From Buttiauxella sp. A111 (GTDB lineage Bacteria; Pseudomonadota; Gammaproteobacteria; Enterobacterales; Enterobacteriaceae), in the NCBI RefSeq assembly GCF_014189855.1, contig NZ_BJFN01000003.1:62001-126000 (forward strand): a stretch of DNA of 64,000 nt. Direction: 5' to 3'. Under the pieces are notes generated by a model that worked only from the letters and a program-made list of their open reading frames with translations, was not told where the DNA came from and made no database searches. Positions 17,529 to 26,381 of this stretch are shown here, in pieces; position 1 is the first letter of the stretch; the number at the start of each line of letters is the position of its first letter. A program made the translations under genes and the position numbers.

Positions 17529-19693
17529 CCATTCAGCTCCTGCCATTCCATTAATTGCCCGGGCGTTAATGTTTCTTTCGGGTAAATATTTACCGTGTCG
17601 ATTTTTTTGCTGTTATCAGTCACTGAACGGCTGTTGCTGTTTATGGTTTTACTTATGCCACCCTTATCAATGTTTTTAATTTTGTCACCCGTCGATAATG
17701 TATTTTGCATAACGACGGGAGAAGGTGGCGATGGTAAGACCGTGTTGTTAATAACAGGCACTGGCGCACCTGCAATTTTGTTATTTATTACAGGAGGTGG
17801 AACCCCGCCCAGATTAATTTCCGGAACAGTCGCATTTTGTGCCACCGGTTTACCTGCAACACCGATAACGGGTGAAGTCGGGATACCTTCGGGCAATGGT
17901 CTACTGGCCACCTGCTCTACGGTGTTATTTCCTGCCAGCGAAATATCCACCCCTGGAATGTTATTCAGCTTCCCTACAATCCAGTTCCATGATTTAAGAA
18001 AGCCACCTTTAATAGTCTCCCAGACGTTATCAAACAGGGTGATAATCCCCGTGGCCATGCCAGCCAGCGCGTCAGAAGGTGAAAAGCCCGTCAGCACCTG
18101 AACAAAGCTGTTCCAGCCATCAGTGATAAATTGCCAGGCTGAAGCAAACACTCCGGCCAGCCACTGCACCACACCGGCAACACCCTTAAAAACTGCGGTA
18201 TCCATCGCCGCCGCTTTGACAGCATCCCAGTGTTTCACCAGTAAATAGCAACCGACTACCAGCGCCGCAATCGCTCCAATAATCAGCAGTACCGGCCAGC
18301 TCAGCAGGTTGATACTGATACCTGCAAGCATGGCTGCCATGCGCACGGCCAGTAAGACACCGCGCAGCGTTTTCAGCACAACATTCCAGGCAATTACTGC
18401 TTTTTGTGCCAGCCAGATAACCAGGGTATAAGACTTAACGACGGTAACCAGGGCTTTCCAAATGCCCGTAAGCCCCATCATGATGAAAGAAGAAACTCCC
18501 ATCACAATATTGACTGTCGCCCCCACAGCGGCGAATCCCAGTAAAGCCAGCGTGGCATACCCCACCACGCGGGCAATGTTGGGAAACATCTGCATCCAGC
18601 GGGCAAAGGTCTGTCCGATATCGGCCAGACGGTTTAGCAACGGATAAAGAACTGGGATCAGCGTCAAACCAATGACGGTCTGAATGGCCTTGAGGATTTC
18701 CACAAAACGATCCCAGGGCTTGACCATCTTTGCTGCCATTTCCTGTGTACGTTTCAGTCCATCAGAACCACCCAGTTCAGTAATATTGCGCTGAAGTAAT
18801 CCCACGTTGCCATACAGCTGCTTGACCACGGCAGAACTGTCACCAAATGCGGCATCCAGCTCCGCCTGTGCTTTCAGGTTTCCTTCCAGGCTTTTGCCAT
18901 ATTTACCCTGAAGTTTGATCAGCATCTCCGGCATGGAAAGCATTTTCCCGGTGGAATCGGTAAATGACATTCCCAGCTTTTCCGCGCCCTCAATCGCGCC
19001 GGTCATAAAGCCTTCATAGGCGCTGCTCGCTTCCGTCCCCAGGGTGCGCTGAAGCTGCCCCAGCACCGCCAGCTGTTCATCCAGCCCGATACCGTAGTTA
19101 GAACCCACACCGCGAGCACCTTCCATCAGGTCTTTGATAGTGGCCATTTCCGTGCCAAACGTCTGGCGCATGTAAGCCATTTTCCCGGCCAGTTGCTCAG
19201 CAAAAGGCACTTTGCCCAGCGCATCCGCTTCACGCCTGAAATTACCGAACATCTGCCCCATAAATTCACTGGCTTCTGCTGCGGTGGATTTCATGGCAAA
19301 CGCCAGTGTATTGGCGACTGTCGTGACCTTTGGCAGCTCATCACGACTCAGCCCGGCAATGGAGGCGTTAATGTCTTTGGTTGAATTAACAAACTCCACG
19401 GCACTGGCACCGTATGTGGTACTGAAGCGTAGTGCGTCACGTTGTACAGATTCTAACGCTGTGTTATCGATTCCCCGCGCTGACGCCTCACTCAGCGCGT
19501 CATACATTTCAATAGCCGGTGACAACGCCCCTTTTACCGTCTGGCCAACACCCCACAATGCCAGCGCACCACCACCCATCCGGGTAAAGGCTTCTTTTGA
19601 GGCATCAGCAAAACCCGTCACGCTGCCCTGCGCCTGTTTTAACGGGCGGGTCAGTTTGTCGATAAGGCTTAATGTAAATTCAAGCTGTTTCAT
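17525..19693 (-). CDS. Tail tape measure protein (gpT-like)
   Basis: 722 aa. The N-terminal about 330 residues match the conserved tape-measure domain (FTRMGGGALALWGVGQTVKGALSP, LDAAFGDSSAVVKQLYG). Several hydrophobic segments span about 340-500, and the C-terminal tail is Pro/Val-rich with repeats of the VINN type. Its length sets tail length. It overlaps the stop of the frameshifted chaperone extension (ATGA) and the start of the DUF2590 gene. Confidence 0.9.
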   Translation of the reverse strand: MKQLEFTLSLIDKLTRPLKQAQGSVTGFADASKEAFTRMGGGALALWGVGQTVKGALSPAIEMYDALSEASARGIDNTALESVQRDALRFSTTYGASAVEFVNSTKDINASIAGLSRDELPKVTTVANTLAFAMKSTAAEASEFMGQMFGNFRREADALGKVPFAEQLAGKMAYMRQTFGTEMATIKDLMEGARGVGSNYGIGLDEQLAVLGQLQRTLGTEASSAYEGFMTGAIEGAEKLGMSFTDSTGKMLSMPEMLIKLQGKYGKSLEGNLKAQAELDAAFGDSSAVVKQLYGNVGLLQRNITELGGSDGLKRTQEMAAKMVKPWDRFVEILKAIQTVIGLTLIPVLYPLLNRLADIGQTFARWMQMFPNIARVVGYATLALLGFAAVGATVNIVMGVSSFIMMGLTGIWKALVTVVKSYTLVIWLAQKAVIAWNVVLKTLRGVLLAVRMAAMLAGISINLLSWPVLLIIGAIAALVVGCYLLVKHWDAVKAAAMDTAVFKGVAGVVQWLAGVFASAWQFITDGWNSFVQVLTGFSPSDALAGMATGIITLFDNVWETIKGGFLKSWNWIVGKLNNIPGVDISLAGNNTVEQVASRPLPEGIPTSPVIGVAGKPVAQNATVPEINLGGVPPPVINNKIAGAPVPVINNTVLPSPPSPVVMQNTLSTGDKIKNIDKGGISKTINSNSRSVTDNSKKIDTVNIYPKETLTPGQLMEWQELNG

Positions 19694-20138
19694 TCAGCGC
19701 CTTTAAATGCTGTGCCAATACCGCTGGCAATGGCCACACGCATATATTCCCAGAAACGATTATCCAGCCAGACGGCAGCGGCAATATCATCCGTATTATC
19801 TTCACCACGGGGTAAATAATGACGACGTAGAATTAAATATTGCTCAAGGGCGTTGTTATCAATTGCGCGAACCCGCGCCGTTAGTTTTTTACTTCAATTT
19901 CCAGATCAGGTGCATAAATTTCATTGACCTTACCGGCCAACTGAATGGCAGCACCCGGACGGGTTAATACTTCCGTCAGTGCTTCTTTGGTTTCTGCCGT
20001 CACAATACGCATCAGATAATTGTGCGCAGGGGCAACTTTGTTATCCATGGCCATTTCGTTAATAAATTTATTATATGCCGACTGATTAGGCTCAAAACAA
20101 ATATCAGCACCTGCAACAGATAATTTAATCTTTTCCAT
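19690..20138 (-). CDS. Tail assembly chaperone, short form and -1 frameshifted long form (E / E+E')
   Basis: The zero-frame product (20138 to 19881) has 85 aa ending EIEVKN. The last codons contain the slippery heptamer A AAA AAC just before the stop codon. A -1 slip continues in a frame open for 64 more residues (LTARVRAIDNNALEQYLILR... to FKGAE) and ends TGA at 19690, overlapping the tape-measure ATG. The extension has no good start of its own. This is the standard tail chaperone arrangement directly before the tape measure gene (P2 E/E', lambda G/GT). The minor fused form is expected to have about 149 aa and bind the tape measure protein. Confidence 0.85.
19884..19890 (-). promoter_or_regulatory. 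Programmed -1 ribosomal frameshift site
   Basis: On the minus strand the heptamer A AAA AAC is in the X XXY YYZ phase of the upstream frame, immediately followed by the zero-frame TAA. P2 uses T TTT TTG at the same place. No downstream pseudoknot was worked out. Confidence 0.82.
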
Positions 20139-20373
20139 TTAATAAACTCTCTCTTAAATTAATTTCATCAACCAGCTGGTTATGCCGTGCAGCACACTGG
20201 CCATAAATATCTAAATAAATAATTAACAGGTCTGCCGCACTACTTCCCTGATTGCCCGTCAGGCGTGGCAGTTGCACGGGGCATTTTGTTTTCAGGTTTT
20301 CCTGATAACGCACGTTCGACTTTGGCGGCGGCATCGTTGTACATGCTGACAAACTCAGCAGACAGACAAACAT
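20125..20373 (-). CDS. Rz1-like outer-membrane spanin lipoprotein
   Basis: 82 aa from ATG 20373, lying partly inside the Rz gene in another frame, the classic nested spanin layout. It begins MFVCLLSLSACTTMPPP: a lipoprotein signal with lipobox LSAC, then a Pro-rich stretch. The longer frame upstream has no lipoprotein signal at its start. The ribosome site is weak, as is usual for nested Rz1 genes. Confidence 0.75.
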   Translation of the reverse strand: MFVCLLSLSACTTMPPPKSNVRYQENLKTKCPVQLPRLTGNQGSSAADLLIIYLDIYGQCAARHNQLVDEINLRESLLNGKD

Positions 20374-20617
20374 TGGTAAAGACCGGTTTAACCAGCTCCG
20401 TGCGGATTTCCCGTGGTGGCGCGTTACGGATCTCATCCAGTTTTCCTTCCAGTTCTCTTGCTGACTGACTGGCGGCGGCCTCCAGTTTTTTGCCGGTGGC
20501 AGTGGCACTTTTTTCAATCACCAGCTCCAGGCTGTCCCGCTGCCAGATAGCGACTTTCCAGCCTGCCAGAAAGGCCAGCACAAGCGCCGCTATTGCCAGC
20601 ACGGTGGCGCGATTCAT
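20240..20617 (-). CDS. Rz-like inner-membrane spanin
   Basis: 125 aa, one N-terminal membrane anchor (VLAIAALVLAFLAGWKVAIW), then a long charged helical periplasmic region as in i-spanins. It follows the endopeptidase gene with its ATG overlapping that stop. With the nested Rz1 it fuses inner and outer membranes at lysis. Confidence 0.78.
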   Translation of the reverse strand: MNRATVLAIAALVLAFLAGWKVAIWQRDSLELVIEKSATATGKKLEAAASQSARELEGKLDEIRNAPPREIRTELVKPVFTNVCLSAEFVSMYNDAAAKVERALSGKPENKMPRATATPDGQSGK

Positions 20618-20958
20618 CAGCGCACCCCGTTATGTTCCAGGCTGAAATGATTGCCGTCCGGGTTGGTTTTAAAGCGCCCACCCCAACTGCCACCCAGGGA
20701 TTCCCAGTATTCACCCAGCGGCAGATAATCTTCCGTGCGGGTTTTGTACTGGCCATTAACAAACAGATTAAAATCCACGGCCAGACGCTGGGTGTGAAGG
20801 CTGTTTGAAATGCCGCTGCCCTTCTTCGCATTCAGCGCTGCCTGTTCCGGGGTGCGGTAAACCTCACCGAATGTCAGACGCAAACCACGTTCATCAGCCC
20901 ATAAAATCAGCTGTGCAATTTTCACAGCAAGCAGTTGCTGCTTTTCGCTCAGTGTCAT
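20617..20958 (-). CDS. M15-type endolysin (peptidoglycan L-Ala-D-Glu peptidase-like)
   Basis: 113 aa. It carries the M15 zinc-peptidase pattern SLHTQRLAVDFNL (His and Asp zinc ligands) and the C-terminal NHFSLEH with the third His. Such small M15 peptidases are endolysins in several contractile phages. It is located between holin and spanins. P2 uses a glycosidase (K) here instead. Confidence 0.85.
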   Translation of the reverse strand: MTLSEKQQLLAVKIAQLILWADERGLRLTFGEVYRTPEQAALNAKKGSGISNSLHTQRLAVDFNLFVNGQYKTRTEDYLPLGEYWESLGGSWGGRFKTNPDGNHFSLEHNGVR

Positions 20959-21017
20959 GGTGTTTCGCTCCCGTTACTTTTCCCGGCTGCGTGGCGACGC
21001 AACCACATTTCAACCGC

Positions 21018-21248
21018 CTAATAACCGGCAATGCCCAGCGCAGCCCCCACGCCATTAATGGCTACCGGGGAAATATCAGGGAACTGAATCAATAACCCAC
21101 CCGCCGCCAGCGATACCGCCGATCCCAGAATCATGCGCCCGACAAACAGACGCAGCGTGATAGGCTCATTGCTGGTCAGTACCTTCCCGATGGCAATCAG
21201 CGCACCAATCACAATCAGGGTATAAAGGCTTTTTTCGTGCTCCTGCAT
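21018..21248 (-). CDS. Holin (HP1-type)
   Basis: 76 aa with two hydrophobic segments (LYTLIVIGALIAIGKVL and MILGSAVSLAAGGLLIQF) and a third weaker one at the C-terminus. Size, position directly before the endolysin, and the charged N-terminus MQEHEKS fit a holin that releases the endolysin. Confidence 0.8.
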   Translation of the reverse strand: MQEHEKSLYTLIVIGALIAIGKVLTSNEPITLRLFVGRMILGSAVSLAAGGLLIQFPDISPVAINGVGAALGIAGY

Positions 21249-21257
21249 CTGACTCCC

Positions 21258-21713
21258 TTACCCAACCAAGTTTGCCGTGGCTTCTGCTTCCAGATACGGA
21301 ATACCGTTAATTTTTACGAACTCCGGACTGGTCACGAAGTATTTAATTTTGTGCGTGGTAATGCTGCCGCCCTTCGGTTCAACATCCAGAATGTTATTGA
21401 GTTGCAGCTTGCAGCCGAACGCCTCCACTTTCATTTCTTCATTGCCCGCTTTGGCATAGAAAAGAAAATCCTGTGGCTCCACTCCACGCCATGAACCAGC
21501 ACGGCGAGCCAGACCGGTGACAATGGCCAGCGCTTTCGTGCTCAGTTCAATCTCCCCTTCAGCAGCAACGTCGCCATCAACGTGGCCATCCGGCACACCA
21601 CGTGTCTGCGCGGCAGCACTGTTATCGGTGATATCCAGGCTGATTTTTTCAACGTGGATCAGCTGACCACCCATATGGGTATCAAACGACATACCCGAAA
21701 TTCGTTTTGTCAT
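21258..21713 (-). CDS. Tail tube protein (DUF2597-like)
   Basis: 151 aa; DUF2597-type tube subunit of HP1/kappa-like phages (MTKRISGMSFDTHMGGQLIHVEKISLDITDNSA). It directly follows the sheath gene with a 4-bp overlap. The family replaces P2 FII in this phage lineage. Confidence 0.8.
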   Translation of the reverse strand: MTKRISGMSFDTHMGGQLIHVEKISLDITDNSAAAQTRGVPDGHVDGDVAAEGEIELSTKALAIVTGLARRAGSWRGVEPQDFLFYAKAGNEEMKVEAFGCKLQLNNILDVEPKGGSITTHKIKYFVTSPEFVKINGIPYLEAEATANLVG

Positions 21714-22837
21714 GCGCTCGCCTCCAGGCTGGCATCCAGTAACAGGCTGATAGTGATTTGCAGCGGTACTTCATAGGTGCGTACCACAATGTAAATCTCC
21801 ACCGCCTTTTTGCTTTTCCAGACAATCGACACATCCCCATCCTGTGGAGACTTCACCTCCCCCGGAAACGTCACGCCGTTAATGGCCGAACTCACTGACA
21901 TTTCACGCAACGGCTTTGCAAACAGCTGCTCATGCGCGGCGATACTGGAAGGCGTACTGTTCAGCGAACGGTCTGCAATATGCGCAATGGCCAGCAGACG
22001 AACGCGACGAGCGGCTTTATCCGCAATACGCAGCGTTTCAATGCTCTGATAGTCACCGCCTTCCACATCCAGTGTGCGCCCATCTGACCAGTACAGACCG
22101 TCATAATCCGGGTACCACATCGGGACGCTAAAGCGTTGTGCTTCCAGAGCCTGAAGCGTTGCCAGCGAGAGCGGCACGTTCATCCCGTCCTGTGGTGTTT
22201 CGTCACTGCCCATACTGATAAGCGCCCCGGTTTTCACCCGCGCCGGACTGTCTGCAATGGTGACGGCGCGACTGCACAAGCGTCCGGCCAGCACTCCCGC
22301 TTCGTTACCCCACAAGCGCGGTACCAACTGCACCGCCTTTTCAGCAATGCCATCCTGAAGCGTGGACAAACGTGTCAGATAACCCGCCTGGCCTTCTTCA
22401 TCCTGCATTCCCTGAACTGCGAGGATGAACCACACCCAGCGTCCAAAGCGGGCGATAAGATTTGCCCGAAGCGTGACGGCCTGATTAATGGTGGTCTTTG
22501 CGGTGATATCATCTGACAGCACCACCCCTTCTACCGAACAGGAAAGCTGTGCGGCCAGCACCACATCCACCCACGCATCCGGCGCACTTTCAGCCGCCAG
22601 CACATGCACAAAGCCCCACCAGTTCTGGCCAGCGTTTGCCAGGGCTGCAAGCACATCACTTTTTAACGGGCTTTCATCCTCACCCAGCAGTGCATCAAAA
22701 TCACTCTGGGCATTCACGGCCAGCGTTTTGCCCACATTCACGGTACCCGTCCCGATAAACAGCACAGTGCGTTCCACTTCGTTGGTTTCGCCCAGCAACT
22801 GGTTAATCTGGTTTACTGTCACATTTGGCCAGGTCAT
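21710..22837 (-). CDS. Tail sheath protein (DUF2586-like)
   Basis: 375 aa, DUF2586-type sheath with the conserved stretch MWYPDYDGLYWSDGRTLDVEGGDYQSIETLR near residue 240 and the domain III-like C-terminus. It is co-transcribed with the tube gene. P2's FI sheath belongs to a different family and sits elsewhere in the genome, so this is an HP1-type tail module. Confidence 0.85.
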   Translation of the reverse strand: MTWPNVTVNQINQLLGETNEVERTVLFIGTGTVNVGKTLAVNAQSDFDALLGEDESPLKSDVLAALANAGQNWWGFVHVLAAESAPDAWVDVVLAAQLSCSVEGVVLSDDITAKTTINQAVTLRANLIARFGRWVWFILAVQGMQDEEGQAGYLTRLSTLQDGIAEKAVQLVPRLWGNEAGVLAGRLCSRAVTIADSPARVKTGALISMGSDETPQDGMNVPLSLATLQALEAQRFSVPMWYPDYDGLYWSDGRTLDVEGGDYQSIETLRIADKAARRVRLLAIAHIADRSLNSTPSSIAAHEQLFAKPLREMSVSSAINGVTFPGEVKSPQDGDVSIVWKSKKAVEIYIVVRTYEVPLQITISLLLDASLEASA

Positions 22838-23541
22838 GCCCCACCCCTTATGTCCTGTGCGTTGACGTCCCAGCCAAAGCCGATGGCCTGAAGCTGTCGC
22901 GCTAGCGCTTTATTAAAATCGTCGTCACTCATACCGAGGAACTCACGCGCCGGAAGGTCAACTGTCCAGCTTGTTTTCACCACCTTCCCGCTTAGCTTTC
23001 TGATCAATAACCCGGCCTGACTGTATGGCATGGTGTCCATCAACTGCCGGTACGTGGGCTTTTTCATCCGCTTGCCCTTGCGCACCTGATAACCCAGAGC
23101 GCGGAGTTTTTTGGCCTGTTTTAATGTGGCCATCCGCCCTGTCTGAACACTGGCGGATTTCTCGCTGCGACTTACCCGCACCCGCATGCCGTTTTGCTGT
23201 GAGTACCCCACCGTGCCAGCCGGTACCGGTTTTTCACCGTTGCGGTACCCTCCACCCTGCAAATACACCCGCACGGCCTGAATTTCTGGCATCTCGCGGA
23301 TATGAAGCAACTTTGGCAGGTTGCGCAGCATCTTCCCTTTGCGCCCGGTGTTACGGGCTGCCCATGCCTGACCATCCGGGCTTTGCTGGTTTCGGACATT
23401 ACGCTTTGCGGCAGCAATCAATCCGTATTTAGCCAACCGCCAGATCAGGCGCTGGCGCTTTTTCGGTGGCAAATCCAGACCTGCCAGCGTTTCACGCAGC
23501 GCGGCCAGTTGCTTTTTGTTCAGCTCCCCGCCCGCAAACAT
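22834..23541 (-). CDS. Virion morphogenesis / tail completion protein (gpS-like)
   Basis: 235 aa, strongly basic. It matches the phage virion morphogenesis family in position and in patterns such as NKKQLAALRETLAGLDLPPKKRQRLIWRLAKYGL at the N-terminus and PAREFLGMSDDDFNKALARQL at the C-terminus. It is longer than P2 gpS (150 aa). It overlaps both neighbours. Confidence 0.75.
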   Translation of the reverse strand: MFAGGELNKKQLAALRETLAGLDLPPKKRQRLIWRLAKYGLIAAAKRNVRNQQSPDGQAWAARNTGRKGKMLRNLPKLLHIREMPEIQAVRVYLQGGGYRNGEKPVPAGTVGYSQQNGMRVRVSRSEKSASVQTGRMATLKQAKKLRALGYQVRKGKRMKKPTYRQLMDTMPYSQAGLLIRKLSGKVVKTSWTVDLPAREFLGMSDDDFNKALARQLQAIGFGWDVNAQDIRGGA

Positions 23542-24044
23542 CAGTCAGCCCCTACCGGTGCACCGGTTTCATCCACGCCGTAAATCTGTGCGGTTATCGC
23601 TGTCCAGATTTCAGGCTCAACCAGTGACCAGCGTTTTCCGTTCCATGGAATTGCGCCTTTTGCATCAGGTTTAATCACCAGTTCTTCGGCCATTGGCACG
23701 GTCAAAACAATGGTGGCCGTTTCTTCCGACTCCACCGAAACATCCCAGTCCGGCTCAGCATCGGTTAACCCGATTTCGTCCAGCAACGCCCGGTCAGCAT
23801 CATCCAGCCACGCCGCCAGCAACGACATCAGCAGCTGTGGCGGGCAAAGGCGGAACGGGAAGCGCTGCCAGCTCAGTAGCGCGTCATAACGAATCACCGC
23901 CTGGCGGTACTGTTCCAGCCCTAAATCTTTGGCAGCCGGAATAAACTGCATCTCATCCACGACGCTGGAAAATTCCGCCATTGCCCGCGCGGGTACGTTG
24001 TTCTTAAAAAATGCCGTCAGTGATTCAAGTTGCGTCTGGCTCAT
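23541..24044 (-). CDS. Tail completion protein (gpR-like)
   Basis: 167 aa. It has the P2 gpR pattern: N-terminal LTAFFKNNVP, central YDALLSWQRFPFRLCPPQLLMSLLAAWLDD. It acts at the head-proximal tail end. It starts in a 4-bp overlap with the head completion gene, so it belongs to the head-tail operon. Confidence 0.78.
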   Translation of the reverse strand: MSQTQLESLTAFFKNNVPARAMAEFSSVVDEMQFIPAAKDLGLEQYRQAVIRYDALLSWQRFPFRLCPPQLLMSLLAAWLDDADRALLDEIGLTDAEPDWDVSVESEETATIVLTVPMAEELVIKPDAKGAIPWNGKRWSLVEPEIWTAITAQIYGVDETGAPVGAD

Positions 24045-24493
24045 ACCATTTTCACCGTTGCCCGTTTCAGCCCTTTCATGCGTCGGATCACTACCGAGGC
24101 TTCCGCCAGCAGTCCAGCGCGCGTTTCCGTGCTTTCCTGCCCCGGATGGGTTTCACGCTGTCCAATAGTGGCAAACTCACCCAGCAGATCGGCTTTTGCC
24201 CTGGCAAATACCGCTTTGGTGTACTGCGCACATAACGCGTTAAGCCCTGACATTTTTACGCCGGGTACTGCTGCCGCTGATTCATACCCTTTTGCCCGCT
24301 GCTGATACTCCACGCTTTCCAGCTCCGCATTCACTTCCGCCACGGCAACAATCAATGCCTGGGCGATGGTGTCTGCATCAATATCCGCAGGGATGGTTCG
24401 CTGGCTCTGGAAGTCCTTTAAGTTCAGATCTGGCCAGAATCCGTTGTTCTCCAGCGGCTCATCCTGAAAATCTATCGGTGTTCCGCTAAACAT
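24041..24493 (-). CDS. Head completion protein (gpL-like)
   Basis: 150 aa; gpL family. The N-terminal FWPDLNLKDFQSQRTIPADIDADTIAQALIVAVAEVN and the following ELESVEYQQRAKGYESA match the conserved part of P2 gpL, which closes packaged heads. It lies 97 bp downstream of the terminase small subunit gene. Confidence 0.85.
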   Translation of the reverse strand: MFSGTPIDFQDEPLENNGFWPDLNLKDFQSQRTIPADIDADTIAQALIVAVAEVNAELESVEYQQRAKGYESAAAVPGVKMSGLNALCAQYTKAVFARAKADLLGEFATIGQRETHPGQESTETRAGLLAEASVVIRRMKGLKRATVKMV

Positions 24494-24590
24494 TTATCCC
24501 CCGAAAAAGGTGGGCTGACCGGCATCCATGGCGCATTACGCTTATGCGTTCTGCCCTCCGCCGCGCCCACCCGGCTGTCGGTAGTCGTTG

Positions 24591-25292
24591 TTATTCTTTG
24601 GTCAGTGCGCGAAGCCGGGCGGCAATGGTTTTGCGCACGGTACCCACGCCCACTTTTTTATAGAACCCTTCCGCACTGGCCAGCAGGGCATCGGCTTTCT
24701 GAAGTGTTTCCACATCATCCACCGCTGCGGCCACAGGTCGCCCGCTGTCGTCTCGCAGAAGCAGCAAACCGGCAAACTTGAACCATTTGGCGGTCACCTC
24801 CTCATGCAGACGCCATTTACTGGCAACATTTTCAAAGGTGCGTGAAAAATACGGCTCCACACTTTCACCCGCCTCAGCGGTACCCGTCGCCCAGTCCAGC
24901 ATCGTATCCGCCACAAACGTGGGGAAATTACTGCGGAATGCCTCCGGCGTGGGTTGCTGTTGTTCAATGGCGATATCAGCCCATTCCAGCGCCTGGTCAA
25001 ACTCCCCCACATCAAACAGCCACACGATGCACCAGGCTAAAATCGGGTTAGCGTGAACGTTGCCCCCCTTCAGATAATCCTCCGCAGTCGGCAGCCAGCG
25101 TGGTAGCAACACATCACGTTTAAAGGTGATACGGTCTGCCATGGTTGGCTGATTCGTTACCCGTTGCACATCGTCATTGAGCGCCCTGACCTGTACATGC
25201 AGACTGTCAGCACTGGCCACAGACAATTGCCGCTTCAGTTGCTGCTCCATCTCAACGCGCCGGTTATGACGCTGGGCGGGTGAAAGTGACAT
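24591..25292 (-). CDS. Terminase small subunit (gpM-like)
   Basis: 233 aa; gpM family. It begins MSLSPAQRHNRRVEMEQQ and contains FKRDVLLPRWLPTAEDYLKGG and the conserved WADIAIEQQQPTPEAF. Recognises cos for packaging with gpP. It lies 3 bp after the capsid gene in the leftward head operon. Confidence 0.88.
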   Translation of the reverse strand: MSLSPAQRHNRRVEMEQQLKRQLSVASADSLHVQVRALNDDVQRVTNQPTMADRITFKRDVLLPRWLPTAEDYLKGGNVHANPILAWCIVWLFDVGEFDQALEWADIAIEQQQPTPEAFRSNFPTFVADTMLDWATGTAEAGESVEPYFSRTFENVASKWRLHEEVTAKWFKFAGLLLLRDDSGRPVAAAVDDVETLQKADALLASAEGFYKKVGVGTVRKTIAARLRALTKE

Positions 25293-25295
25293 TTA

Positions 25296-26315
25296 TCAGC
25301 CCTCTGCCGGTTCCGTGATTTTGCCGATGGTCACCGCCGCTTCGTCGATAGCGGCATACACTTCCGGCACTTCAACCGCGTAACCTTCATTGCGCAGATA
25401 TTTGTTTTCGTACTGTTTACGATCTTCAACAAACTCCGCTTTACGCTGGCGGGTATTACGCTGGGTGTAGATATGCAGGTTGCTCAGTGGCGTAACCACC
25501 ATGCGTTTACCTGGCATAAATGGCGGTACGATGGCCGGACGTCCTGCAATGGTATTCCCCAGCATTTGCGCGGCGATTTTTTCAGTCGGACGGTCTGCGG
25601 CCTGGTAAAGTCGGTATTGCTCAGCAGCCACCAGATCGGCACCGACCAACACCACCAGACGCGGGTCATTACGGAACTGTTGCGGAATTTTGCTGTTGAT
25701 AAGGTCGGATGCCATGGCATCCAGCGAGTGATAATCACCGGCATCATCCAGGGTGATGGCATCGGTAATAATCTGCTTGCCGTCATTGAAGGTTTTCATA
25801 CGGGCATGCCAGCCAATATTCACATCTTCGCCGTTCGGGTTGGCCACCGGGTCAGTGGTCGGTGCAACGGTTTTGCCATTAAAGCCAATCCGCAGCATAT
25901 CCAGCGCAAATGCCTGGTTAGAAAACGCCTGTACCAGCTGGAAAAATTCCTCTTCACTGCCCGCATTAGCCCAGATAGACAGCAGATCCCAGCGCAGTGC
26001 GGCACAGGAATCCGTTTCAACCAGCTTGTAATCATTGCCGTCCACGCCAACACGACGAATAAAACGCCCGTCAGCATTACGCCCGGTGTGAAGTGCAGAT
26101 GCGCCAACGGAAACAACCTGGCCACTCAGCTGGTCTACATCGGCACAGGTGATCAGGCTCAGAAATTCAACCGACTCCAGCAGCGCACCACGCAGTGATG
26201 TTTCCTGGGGATCAGTCAGTTTGAATGCGCGGGACGGGTTAGTGACGCCGTAATGCCCTGCCAGACCAGCAGAGTAAGCATCAATAAATTCCAGCGCACG
26301 GTGATTAAGTTGCAT
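25296..26315 (-). CDS. Major capsid protein (gpN-like)
   Basis: 339 aa; P2 gpN family, HK97 fold. Typical segments are VGVDGNDYKLVETDSCAALRWDLLSIWAN and MRIGFNGKTVAPTTDP-like IGFNGKTVA. In P2 the N-terminal 31 residues are removed by gpO; equivalent processing is expected. Immediately downstream of the scaffold gene. Confidence 0.92.
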   Translation of the reverse strand: MQLNHRALEFIDAYSAGLAGHYGVTNPSRAFKLTDPQETSLRGALLESVEFLSLITCADVDQLSGQVVSVGASALHTGRNADGRFIRRVGVDGNDYKLVETDSCAALRWDLLSIWANAGSEEEFFQLVQAFSNQAFALDMLRIGFNGKTVAPTTDPVANPNGEDVNIGWHARMKTFNDGKQIITDAITLDDAGDYHSLDAMASDLINSKIPQQFRNDPRLVVLVGADLVAAEQYRLYQAADRPTEKIAAQMLGNTIAGRPAIVPPFMPGKRMVVTPLSNLHIYTQRNTRQRKAEFVEDRKQYENKYLRNEGYAVEVPEVYAAIDEAAVTIGKITEPAEG

Positions 26316-26381
26316 AAATTCCCCTCGCGTTAACGCGAAATAGATTAATCAGAATCAAATAAATTTCGGGCTGATACTTAA

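Noticed and set aside
19707-19967. Plus-strand 86-codon frame over the tail chaperone extension
   Set aside because: The minus-strand -1 frame with its slippery site explains this stretch far better.
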